64,000 bases of DNA from Oscillospiraceae bacterium (GTDB taxonomy: Bacteria > Bacillota > Clostridia > Oscillospirales > Acutalibacteraceae), in the NCBI GenBank assembly GCA_015065425.1, contig SVQH01000004.1:52767-116766 (forward strand). Direction: 5' to 3'. How positions within the stretch are numbered: the stretch's first letter is position 1; each line of letters starts with the position of its first letter. A program made the position numbers and the translations under genes. Under the pieces are notes generated by a model, which saw nothing but the letters and a program-made list of their open reading frames with translations, did not search any database and was not told where the DNA came from. Below, piece by piece: positions 32,253 through 39,825 of this stretch.

Positions 32253-32636
32253 ATGAAATATATAGTTACTCTCAACGGTAAAAATTACGAAGTAGATGTT
32301 ACAAAGACTGATGCAGTCATTACTTCCGTCTCTCCCGTGGCTTCTGCTGCTCCCGTAGCTCCTGCAGCACCTGCTGCTCCTGCCGCACCCGTCGCTCCCG
32401 CGGCACCCGCAGCACCCACGGCTGACGGTACAAAGGTCACTTCTCCCATGCCCGGAAACATCCTTGCAGTAAATGTAAGTGCAGGACAGGCTGTCAAGGA
32501 AGGCGACGTTATGTTTATCCTCGAAGCAATGAAGATGGAAAATGAAATAGTAGCTCCCGCTTCAGGCACAGTAAAGCAGGTCCTTGTATCCAAGGGTGCA
32601 GTTGTTGAAACAGACGCTGTTCTCGCTGTATTATAA
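32253..32636 (+). CDS. Biotin carrier subunit of the sodium-pumping decarboxylase
   Basis: A 127-residue biotinyl carrier. A short N-terminal beta segment (YIVTLNGKNYEVDVTK) is followed by an Ala/Pro-rich flexible linker (about residues 30-60) and a biotinyl domain (TSPMPGNILAVNVSAG...) with the canonical AMKMENEI motif; the Lys is the biotinylation site. It shuttles carboxylate from the OadA active site to the membrane beta subunit. It replaces the biotin domain missing from OadA, the split form seen in Clostridia and in methylmalonyl-CoA decarboxylases. Confidence 0.94.
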   Translation: MKYIVTLNGKNYEVDVTKTDAVITSVSPVASAAPVAPAAPAAPAAPVAPAAPAAPTADGTKVTSPMPGNILAVNVSAGQAVKEGDVMFILEAMKMENEIVAPASGTVKQVLVSKGAVVETDAVLAVL

Positions 32637-32648
32637 GGAGGAAGCCCA

Positions 32649-33842
32649 ATGGAACTTATAACAGGAGTTCTCGGGGGCTTATGGGAAATGTCGGGCTTTG
32701 CCGCACTTGAATGGCAGAACCTCGTAATGCTCTGTGTTGCAGGAATTTTCCTTGTGCTTGCAATATGGAAGAAGTTCGAGCCTCTGCTTCTCGTTCCCAT
32801 AGCCTTCGGTATGATACTTGCAAATCTTCCCGGTGCCAACATGATGCTTGACACCACAGGCGGACTTCTCGGCGATATGTCGGGAGCTGCCGCAGTTGAA
32901 GGTGCACACTGGTTTGACTCAGGTGTTCTGAGAATTCTCTATGTCGGTGTCAAGTCCAGCGTATTCCCCTGTCTCATCTTTATGGGAGTAGGAGCTATGA
33001 CAGACTTCGGTCCTCTGCTTTCAAATCCCGTGTCACTTATACTCGGTGCGGCAGCACAGCTCGGTATTTACTTCGCTTTCGTTGTTGCAATCCTTTTAGG
33101 CTTCGAGCCTACGGAAGCCGCATCCATTGCCATCATCGGCGGTGCAGACGGCCCCACAGCCATTTTTACGGCTTCAAAACTCGCCGCACATTTATTGGCT
33201 CCCATAGCCCTTGCGGCATATTCGTACATGGCACTTATCCCCATTATTCAGCCTCCCATCATGAAGCTTCTCACCACAAAAAAGGAAAGAGAAGTCAAGA
33301 TGACACAGCTGAGAAAAGTGTCAAAGCTTGAAAAGATAATCTTCCCCGTAGTCGTTCTTATTGTAGTAGCATTCATCCTTCCTTCAGCAGCACCTCTTTT
33401 AGGTATGCTTATGCTGGGTAATCTCTTCAAGGAGTGCGGTGTTACTGACAGACTTTCAGACACGGCACAGAACGCACTTATGAACTCTGTTACAATTCTT
33501 CTCGGTGTATGCGTAGGTGCAACAGCAAACGGTGTTGATTTCCTTAAAACACAGACACTTTTCATCGTCCTTCTCGGACTTGTGGCATTTACCTTCTCAA
33601 CGGTCGGCGGTCTTCTTATCGGTAAAATCCTTTACATAGTAACAAAGGGTAAGATAAATCCCCTCATTGGTGCCGCAGGCGTATCCGCAGTTCCCATGGC
33701 AGCAAGAGTTGCCCAGAACGAAGGAAGAAAGTATAATCCCACAAACTTCCTTCTCATGCACGCAATGGGCCCCAATGTTGCAGGTGTTATAGGCTCAGCA
33801 GTTGCCGCAGGCTTCATGCTCATAATGTTCGGCAACGGCTGA
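32649..33842 (+). CDS. oadB: Sodium-translocating decarboxylase, beta subunit
   Basis: A 397-residue membrane protein of ~10 helices. The key motif GGADGPTAIFTASKLA (about residues 158-175) contains the Asp implicated in Na+ transport in OadB/MmdB/GcdB, and NSVTILLGVCVGATANG and HAMGPNVAGVIGSA are conserved. It decarboxylates carboxybiotin and uses the energy to export sodium. Alpha, gamma, carrier and beta are all present, so the pump is complete. Oxaloacetate is the likely substrate from the alpha subunit; malonyl- or methylmalonyl-CoA is less likely. A terminator follows. Confidence 0.95.
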   Translation: MELITGVLGGLWEMSGFAALEWQNLVMLCVAGIFLVLAIWKKFEPLLLVPIAFGMILANLPGANMMLDTTGGLLGDMSGAAAVEGAHWFDSGVLRILYVGVKSSVFPCLIFMGVGAMTDFGPLLSNPVSLILGAAAQLGIYFAFVVAILLGFEPTEAASIAIIGGADGPTAIFTASKLAAHLLAPIALAAYSYMALIPIIQPPIMKLLTTKKEREVKMTQLRKVSKLEKIIFPVVVLIVVAFILPSAAPLLGMLMLGNLFKECGVTDRLSDTAQNALMNSVTILLGVCVGATANGVDFLKTQTLFIVLLGLVAFTFSTVGGLLIGKILYIVTKGKINPLIGAAGVSAVPMAARVAQNEGRKYNPTNFLLMHAMGPNVAGVIGSAVAAGFMLIMFGNG

Positions 33843-33864
33843 TAAAACAAGAATAAAACAAAAA

Positions 33865-33912
33865 AATCACCCGTCAGAGAGAGACAAAAATTCTCTTTGA
33901 CGGGATTTTTTT
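33865..33912 (+). terminator. Terminator of the decarboxylase operon
   Basis: CCCGTCA(G)AGAGA pairs with TCTCTTTGACGGG, ending in T7 at 33912. The rest of the gap to 34137 includes a perfect CGCCGTA/TACGGCG hairpin (33983-34000) and a TTTTATT unit like those at 12920-13018, but no gene. Confidence 0.88.
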
Positions 33913-34137
33913 ATAGAAAAGATTTTATATCCCGCCGAACGGGAAGTAAACTTCTCTCGGCGATGGACTATCCGAAAACGTTCCGCCGTAGGCATACGGC
34001 GAAGCCGTTTTATTGTCAATGACATAAATCATATTTTGTGTAAAAAGTTACCTTGTGCATTTGCAGGGGATAATACCCTTGGAAGGACATCATCCCCTAA
34101 AGATTACTATTTTGCCACGGCAGAACAGAAATGTAAA

Positions 34138-35553
34138 TTATGAGCAGCTTTCCCACTGTGAGGATAAGATTCTGCCCATTAGTACGCCCATGACGGATGC
34201 CATCATAAGCCCTCTTGTCCACCCCGATGAATCTCCCAGACAATGAAGCCCTTTTACGTTTGTTTCAAGATTTTCATCCATTTTTATCCTGTTGGAGTAG
34301 AACTTCAGTTCGGGGGAATAAAGAAGAGTTTCATAAGAAGCAAATCCGGGCACCACATGATCCATTGCCTGAATGAAATTAATTATATTTGTCATCGCTC
34401 TGTAGGGCATGGCAGCAGTTATGTCCCCTGCCACGGCATCGGGAAGGGAAGGCTTTAAGTTCGCCTGCATAAGCTCCTTTGGCCATGTGCGTTTGCCGTC
34501 AAGAATATCGCCGAAACGCTGGACGAGTATGTGTCCGTTTGCAAGCATATTCGTAAGCTCGCCCACCTTCTGAGCATATTCTATGGGCTGATTGAAGGGA
34601 GTGCTGAAGTTATGGGAACACAGAATTGCAAGATTGGTGTTGTCGGATTTCAGCTCCTTATATGAATGACCGTTTACAACCGCAAGGTCATTGTCATAAT
34701 TTTCCTGACTTACAAAACCTCCCGGGTTCTGACAGAAGGTACGCACCTTATTTTTGAAAGGACGGGGATAGCCTATAAGCTTAGATTCATATAAAGCCTT
34801 ATTTACAGTCTCCATGACCTCATTTCTTACTTCTACCCTGACACCGATATCAACGGTGCCCGGCTGATGGGCAATATTGAACTCGGCACAGAGCTTTTCA
34901 AGCCAGTCTGCACCTCTTCTGCCCGTTGCAATTATGGTCTTTTCTGCGTGTATCTCCTGAGCGTTTCCCTTTGCAGAGGTAATGACACCGCCGCAAACAC
35001 CGTTTTCCTTGTCAAGAATAAGGCTTTCGCACTCGGTATCAAAAAGAATTTCGACACCGTTTTCAAGAAGGTGCTGTTCAATGGCATAATAAAGCTCCTG
35101 TGCCTTTTCGGTGCCGAGATGTCTTATGGGACAATCCACAAGCTTAAGTCCCGCCTGAATGGCTCTTTTTCTTATCTCTTTTACTTCGTCTGATGCATTT
35201 ATACCCTCAACATGGGAATCTGCACCGAATTCGAGATATATGCCGTCTGTATAATTTATGAGCTCCTGAGCCTTCATTTCACCTATAAGCGAGGGAAGGT
35301 CTCCGCCGACCTCATAGCTCAGAGAAAGCTTTCCGTCGGAAAAAGCACCTGCACCCGAAAAGCCCGTTGTAATGTGACAGTTGGGTTTACATCCCAAGCA
35401 CTGCTTTGTCTTTGTCTTGGGACAGTGCCGTTTTTCAATGGCCTTTCCTTTTTCTACTATAACAATTTTTTTCTTACTGCTGCATCTTAAAAGCTCCAGT
35501 GCAGTAAAAATGCCTGAAGGGCCTGCACCTACTATAACTACATCACAGTTCAT
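34138..35553 (-). CDS. NAD(P)/FAD-dependent oxidoreductase (COG2509-like dehydrogenase)
   Basis: A 471-residue flavoprotein. It opens with the Rossmann FAD motif VVIVGAGPSGIFTALELL and contains KGKAIEKRHCPKTKTKQCLGCKPNCHITTGFSGAGAFSDGKLSL, a Cys-rich insert typical of the uncharacterised FAD-dependent dehydrogenases of COG2509. ATGRRGADW and a C-terminal LHCLGDSSGWTRGLMMA motif complete the FAD site. It is cytoplasmic with no membrane segments. The small Cys-rich gene lies 9 bp upstream, so they form an operon. The substrate is unknown in the family as far as I know. Confidence 0.9.
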   Translation of the reverse strand: MNCDVVIVGAGPSGIFTALELLRCSSKKKIVIVEKGKAIEKRHCPKTKTKQCLGCKPNCHITTGFSGAGAFSDGKLSLSYEVGGDLPSLIGEMKAQELINYTDGIYLEFGADSHVEGINASDEVKEIRKRAIQAGLKLVDCPIRHLGTEKAQELYYAIEQHLLENGVEILFDTECESLILDKENGVCGGVITSAKGNAQEIHAEKTIIATGRRGADWLEKLCAEFNIAHQPGTVDIGVRVEVRNEVMETVNKALYESKLIGYPRPFKNKVRTFCQNPGGFVSQENYDNDLAVVNGHSYKELKSDNTNLAILCSHNFSTPFNQPIEYAQKVGELTNMLANGHILVQRFGDILDGKRTWPKELMQANLKPSLPDAVAGDITAAMPYRAMTNIINFIQAMDHVVPGFASYETLLYSPELKFYSNRIKMDENLETNVKGLHCLGDSSGWTRGLMMASVMGVLMGRILSSQWESCS

Positions 35554-35562
35554 CCGTACACC

Positions 35563-35745
35563 TCAGTTTTGTTTTCTGACTATCGTATATTCGTCTCCGG
35601 GACGGTAATAAGGACAGCTTCTGAAGGAATATGTCATAAACTGCTCAGCCTCATCCATATCAAGGTCAACCGAGCATCTGTAACAGTCATATTCCTCATC
35701 GTATTCATAATTCATGCACATATCACAGTTTGACTTTACTGACAT
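35563..35745 (-). CDS. Small Cys-rich protein (DUF6472-like, 60 aa)
   Basis: A 60-residue acidic protein with CDMCMNYEYDEEYDCYRC near the N-terminus and SCPYYRPGDEYTIVRKQ at the end. The spaced Cys (CxxC...CxxC...C) suggest one zinc or Fe-S site. I recognise this as the small DUF6472-like family common in Clostridia. It is placed immediately upstream of the FAD dehydrogenase (9 bp), suggesting a functional link such as an electron-transfer or metal-binding partner. GGTGAT precedes the ATG. Confidence 0.85.
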   Translation of the reverse strand: MSVKSNCDMCMNYEYDEEYDCYRCSVDLDMDEAEQFMTYSFRSCPYYRPGDEYTIVRKQN

Positions 35746-35934
35746 AACATCACCGCCCCTTGCTTACAGTTACAAAATAATTATATCATATTCGTTTTTT
35801 TCTTTCAAGGTCTGAAAATTCCTCGCGGTGTTCTCGCTGCAAAACACCTTTTACACACAAAAGTTACGTAACATAAAAGCGATGTCACGGCGGTGTAAAT
35901 GCAAGTAAAAAGCCATATATATCAACACCTCACG

Positions 35935-35993
35935 ATTACATTTACAAAACATCCCGTCGCACAGCAACCGACAATCGGCGGTGTAAATGTAAT
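35935..35993. repeat. Large inverted repeat in a gene-free region
   Basis: ATTACATTTACA (35935-35946) and TGTAAATGTAAT (35982-35993) are perfect 12-bp arms around 35 bases that include a small CCGA/TCGG hairpin (35969-35979). The sequence CGGCGGTGTAAATG occurs twice (about 35888 and 35976). The region 35746-36223 has no gene and precedes a replication-initiator-like protein. A cruciform, small RNA or replication-related site is possible. Confidence 0.55.
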
Positions 35994-36223
35994 ATAAGCA
36001 TATTTTCTCGCTCTGTCCTCGCTTTATCACATACAATTATATATAGAATGAATAGAATGAAAGAACATACAGAACGGAGAGAATGAGAAAAAAGCTTTCG
36101 CACACACGCAAAATAAATTGTTGGGAAGAAAAACTAAATTTTTTCAAAAGCCGTGGTTTTATGGGCGAAAAATATACACATTTCTGATACTATACCAACA
36201 GAAAGCTACGGAGGTGCGTACTT

Positions 36224-37132
36224 ATGAAAGGATTCGTTAAAATTTCAAGAAATATCATAAATTCGGTTTATTACACAAATCCGAAGCTCCTGAAGGCATG
36301 GCTTACAATTATCGTGCATACAAGATTTTCCGAAACCGAGGAAAACGGCATTGAGATAAAGGCAGGACAAGCTCTTTTTACAAAATACGAGTTGATATCG
36401 CTTTTGGATACGGATGCACGGGGAGTCAGAACCATTCTTGACAGATTCAGACGTGACGGGAACATAGAAATAGATTATGTGGACAAGCAGCACACTCTCA
36501 TCACCGTTATCAATCAGGAGCCTAAAAAACCTGCAAGAAAAAAGAAAGATGTTGCAAAAACGGAGATAAATGAGAATGAATATACCGATGCAGCTTTCAC
36601 TTATGACAAAAATGAGGAAAAAGCTGCAACAGATACGGAAAATACGGAAAAAGAAAAACACACTCCCCCGAAAACGGAAGAGTGCGAAAAAAGCACTGTT
36701 ATTCAAGAGCCCGATATCCTACAGCCGGGTAAAAATATTTTATATCTCGGAGAGTTTCACAATGTCAGAATGACAGCCGATGAATATGAAAAGCTGAAAA
36801 AGAATGTCTGCGATTACAGAAGTTATATCAGTAAACTGTCTTCATATCTTATAAACTTCCCCGAAAAAAAATACCGCAGTCACTACGGAGCTATAATCTC
36901 GTGGGCAAGTGAGGATAACATAAAGCACAACAAAAATAAGAGGGATCGGGAAGAAAACGGAAATAATTCCACCGATAAGGACTTGCCGGAGAAAACTGAC
37001 AAACGCATTTCAAATGCTTCTTATGATATTGAAGCCGCTGAAAGTGCCGCAAAAAGAAGGGTACCGCCCGTCATAAAAAAGGACAAGCTTACCGGAAGGT
37101 GGATACCTGCAACAGTCCGCAACTCAGAATAA
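36224..37132 (+). CDS. Replication-initiator / DnaD-like winged-helix protein
   Basis: A 302-residue protein. The first ~100 residues (FVKISRNIINSVYY, LLKAWLTIIVHTRFSE, GQALFTKYELISLL, VRTILDRFRRDGNIEID) match the N-terminal winged-helix domain of phage replisome organisers and helix-turn-helix proteins of plasmids and phages. An acidic, Lys-rich linker follows (about 105-165), then a helical part ending RSHYGAIISWASEDNIKHNKNK. ATG is preceded by GGAGGTG. No other phage or plasmid genes are adjacent, so this is a lone relic or domesticated gene. Its 3' end overlaps the convergent aldo/keto reductase gene by 9 bp. Confidence 0.75.
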   Translation: MKGFVKISRNIINSVYYTNPKLLKAWLTIIVHTRFSETEENGIEIKAGQALFTKYELISLLDTDARGVRTILDRFRRDGNIEIDYVDKQHTLITVINQEPKKPARKKKDVAKTEINENEYTDAAFTYDKNEEKAATDTENTEKEKHTPPKTEECEKSTVIQEPDILQPGKNILYLGEFHNVRMTADEYEKLKKNVCDYRSYISKLSSYLINFPEKKYRSHYGAIISWASEDNIKHNKNKRDREENGNNSTDKDLPEKTDKRISNASYDIEAAESAAKRRVPPVIKKDKLTGRWIPATVRNSE

Positions 37133-38236
37133 ATCTCTTATGCGTCTGAACATCTTTCTTATTTCTATGTTCTGAGGACATTTTTCCTCACATTTACCGC
37201 AATCGATGCATTCTCTTACTCTGTCATCAATGTCAGGCATGGCTTCCTTTACGGTTCTTCTGTCGCCCGTTGCAAGGAGATTGAAGGCGGCAAAAATTTC
37301 GGGGATGGCGATACCCTTGGGACAGTCTTTACAGTAAAGACATTTTGTGCAGTTGATATAGTCCTTTCTGTCATAAGCCTTCTTAGCCTCAGACAAGGAA
37401 TCAAGCTCTTTTTCACTGAGACAGTTTACTCCGTACTTATCGCAGAGTGAGGCATTACATTCAAGCTGTTGAATGTTATTCATGCCGCTTAAAAGAAGGG
37501 ATACCTCGGGAATGCTCCATACATAGGAAAGTGCAGCTTCCACAGGTGTTTTGTTTTCGGGAAGGTTTTCAGCTATGCACTCATCGGGAGATGCAAGAAA
37601 ACCTCCTCTTAAAGGCTCCATTATGACTATGCCGAGTCCTTTTTCTGCGGCATATAAAAGACCCTGCATACCTGCCTGATAGTCCGTATCAAGATAATTG
37701 AACTGTATCTGTGCAAATTCACAGCAAGGGAAGGAATCTATTATCTCCTTAAATATGTGAAGGTCATCATGGAAGGAAAAGCCTATGTGGTGTATCTTAC
37801 CTTCTGCTTTTGCCTTCTCCATTTTTTCAATAAGTCCGAAATCCCGTACCTTTTTCCAGTGGTCACGGTTGAGAGCGTGGAAAAGATAAAAATCTATGTA
37901 ATCTGTATCCAGTCTCTGAAGCTGAATATCAAGAATTCTGTCAAAGTCCTCGGGACATTTTACATCACCCATGGGAAGCTTTGTAGCCACATAGGTCTTT
38001 TCTCTGTAGCCGTCCTTCAGAGCCTTACCCACAAGTCCTTCGCTCTCTCCGTCATGATAAAAGAAAGCGGTATCCACATAGTTTATGCCCATGTCAATGG
38101 CTTTACGGATAAGTGCTATTGCCTTATCTTCGTCAATATGCTTTTTACCGTCCGCTTCAAAAGTGGGCATACGCATGGCACCAAAACCCAGTGCCGATAC
38201 CTTGCATCCTGTTTTACCGAAATCTCTGTACTGCAT
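37124..38236 (-). CDS. Aldo/keto reductase with C-terminal 4Fe-4S domain
   Basis: A 370-residue enzyme. The AKR barrel occupies residues 1-290: CKVSALGFGAMRMP, GINYVDTAFFYHDGESE (catalytic Asp and Tyr), ATKLP (Lys) and FYLFHALN (His position). The C-terminal ~80 residues carry CTKCLYCKDCPKGIAIP and CIDCGKCEEKCPQNIEI, binding one or two 4Fe-4S clusters as in clostridial ferredoxin-linked AKRs. The cytoplasmic enzyme reduces carbonyl compounds. ATG is 45 bp from the hairpin-bearing intergenic region. The substrate is unknown. Confidence 0.93.
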   Translation of the reverse strand: MQYRDFGKTGCKVSALGFGAMRMPTFEADGKKHIDEDKAIALIRKAIDMGINYVDTAFFYHDGESEGLVGKALKDGYREKTYVATKLPMGDVKCPEDFDRILDIQLQRLDTDYIDFYLFHALNRDHWKKVRDFGLIEKMEKAKAEGKIHHIGFSFHDDLHIFKEIIDSFPCCEFAQIQFNYLDTDYQAGMQGLLYAAEKGLGIVIMEPLRGGFLASPDECIAENLPENKTPVEAALSYVWSIPEVSLLLSGMNNIQQLECNASLCDKYGVNCLSEKELDSLSEAKKAYDRKDYINCTKCLYCKDCPKGIAIPEIFAAFNLLATGDRRTVKEAMPDIDDRVRECIDCGKCEEKCPQNIEIRKMFRRIRDLF

Positions 38237-38276
38237 CTTATTCTCTCCCGTAATTTTATATTAAATCAAAATTAAT

Positions 38277-38336
38277 ATGCGAATTTGCCTCGACAGGTAT
38301 GTTTGTATTCGCATTTAATCGGTAAATTATGATTTT
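38277..38336. repeat. Inverted repeat plus TAAATTATGATTT motif
   Basis: ATGCGAAT (38277-38284) pairs with ATTCGCAT (38307-38314), with an inner GCCT/AGGT pairing; TAAATTATGATTT follows at 38323. Near 17232 the sequence GGCAAATTC, the reverse complement of GAATTTGCC here, also precedes the same motif, suggesting one dispersed palindromic element. Confidence 0.5.
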
Positions 38337-38387
38337 GCCTCATTGATTTTCATAAAGATTCTCGAATATTATACACTGACAAAAAGA

Positions 38388-38420
38388 AAAAAGCAACCTG
38401 CTATTTGCAGATTGCTATAA
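38388..38420 (-). terminator. Terminator of the 5S rRNA gene
   Basis: On the minus strand AGCAATCTGC pairs with GCAGGTTGCT, then T6, directly after the 3' end of the 5S rRNA. Confidence 0.85.
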
Positions 38421-38538
38421 GTGTCGGCGACGACCTATTTTCCCGGGCGGCTGCCCGCCAAGTATTTTCGGCACGATTGAGCTTAACTACCGTGTTCGGG
38501 ATGGGAACGGGTGGAACCTCAATGTTATAGACACCGAC
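38421..38538 (-). rRNA. rrf: 5S ribosomal RNA (solitary)
   Basis: About 118 nucleotides with the conserved 5S core on the minus strand: CCACCCGTTCCCATCCCGAAC, CGGTAGTTAAGCTC and GGCGGGCAGCCGCCCGGGA. The ends GTCGGTG and CGCCGAC pair as helix I. No 16S, 23S or tRNA is adjacent. It has its own consensus promoter (38571-38599) and terminator, so it looks functional and independently transcribed. Boundaries are good to within a few bases. Confidence 0.95.
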
Positions 38539-38570
38539 TGAATGAAAGTTTTACCTCTCAAGCAAGGGGT

Positions 38571-38599
38571 ATTATAACACCTGAAAAACACTTTGTCAA
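38571..38599 (-). promoter_or_regulatory. Consensus promoter of the 5S rRNA gene
   Basis: On the minus strand TTGACA (38599-38594), 17-bp spacer, TATAAT (38576-38571). Perfect consensus, about 33 bp upstream of the mature 5S end. Confidence 0.9.
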
Positions 38600-38670
38600 T
38601 AGGGAAAATAAAAATATTTAAATTATTTTTCGTTATTTTTCGGATTTACAGGGGTAATAATTTTTTAACG

Positions 38671-39691
38671 TTAAAAAATATTATTACTGTCTTCGATTTC
38701 TCCCAATGCCAGCTCAGCCAATTCTTGCAGCTTATCTTTCAATATCCTTTTATCGGGCAGACACAAAGTATAATCTGAAACCAATGTTGGAGATATACTG
38801 CGGCTCAAAGCATATTCAACAACAGCATCATCCTTACTTGCACATAGAATCAACCCGACACTTGGGTTTTCATTTTGCTTTTTCACATCTCTGTCTAATG
38901 CTTCAAGATAGAAATTAATTTGTCCGATATGCTCCGGTTTAAACTTGCCGATTTTTAATTCAACGGGAACAAGGCAAGACAATGCACGATTATAAAACAG
39001 CAGATCAATAAAGAAATCCTGTCCGCCAACTTGCACACGGTATTCTTCGCCGATAAAAGTAAAGTCTTTTCCGAATTCCAGAATAAATTTCTTTAAGTTT
39101 TCAATTATTGCTTTTCTGAAATTTCGTTCCGGAGTACTGTTCGGGCAAATCAAGGAATTCCAATACATAAGTATCAAGAATACTGTTACGAACATTCTGT
39201 GGTACTAATTCGGGTGGTTGTTTTCCGGATGATAACATATACCGCTCGTAATAAGCACTGTCGAGTTGTCTTTCAAGTTCACGAGATGAATAATGCTCTT
39301 TGGCTGCCAATGCCACATAAAAATCCCGTTCTTCCCTGGACCCGGATTTCGACATAATCAAAAGATGGTTTGTCCAACTGATTTGTGTCAGCAGTGCTGA
39401 CACAAATTCGTCATCCCGGTATGTTTCATAGAATTGTTTCATCCTGTATAATCCGCGACGATTGAAACCTTTTATTGTCGGAGCAGTATTGGCAATATAT
39501 TTTGCAACCTCATCAATTATCTTATCTCCAAAAGAAGATTCCATGCAAAGCTCTGAAAGATACTCACCTACTTCCCAATACATCCGGATAAGTTCTGCAT
39601 TGACCGCCTTCAATGCTCGTCCTCTGGCATTTTCTATTATTGAAATAACTGCAGCAAAATCCTTGATATTTGAAATCAGTTCTTTTGACAT
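38671..39691 (-). pseudogene. Frameshifted PDDEXK nuclease (DUF1016, YhcG-like)
   Basis: Two overlapping frames together make one YhcG-type protein of ~340 residues. The N-terminal frame (39691 to about 39132) reads the DUF1016 N-domain: AVNAELIRMYWEVGEYL, GFNRRGLYRMKQFYETY, LTQISWTNHLLIM and YVLEFLDLPEQYS. The downstream frame reads FRKAIIENLKKFILEFGKDFTFIGEEYRVQVGGQDFFIDLLFYNRALSCLVPVELKIGKFKPEHIGQ, the nuclease core with D..ExK. Removing one base at the CC/GG of 39129-39132 restores QYSERNFRKAI, matching the family. The gene is broken by a one-base insertion, or the sequence has an error there. YhcG proteins are nucleases linked to DNA repair and restriction-like systems. Confidence 0.88.
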
Positions 39692-39825
39692 AAATTCACA
39701 CTCTTCAAGTTTATATGTACCCCATTTATTAACGATGAACAGATACTTAAAAGTAATTTCTACCTGTTTCCGGCTGTTATTTACACGGATATTATTGCGA
39801 TGAAGCTAACTTTGGAAATTTACTG

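Noticed and set aside
38277-38314. Terminator for the aldo/keto reductase
   Set aside because: It lies upstream of that gene and lacks a T run in the right direction.
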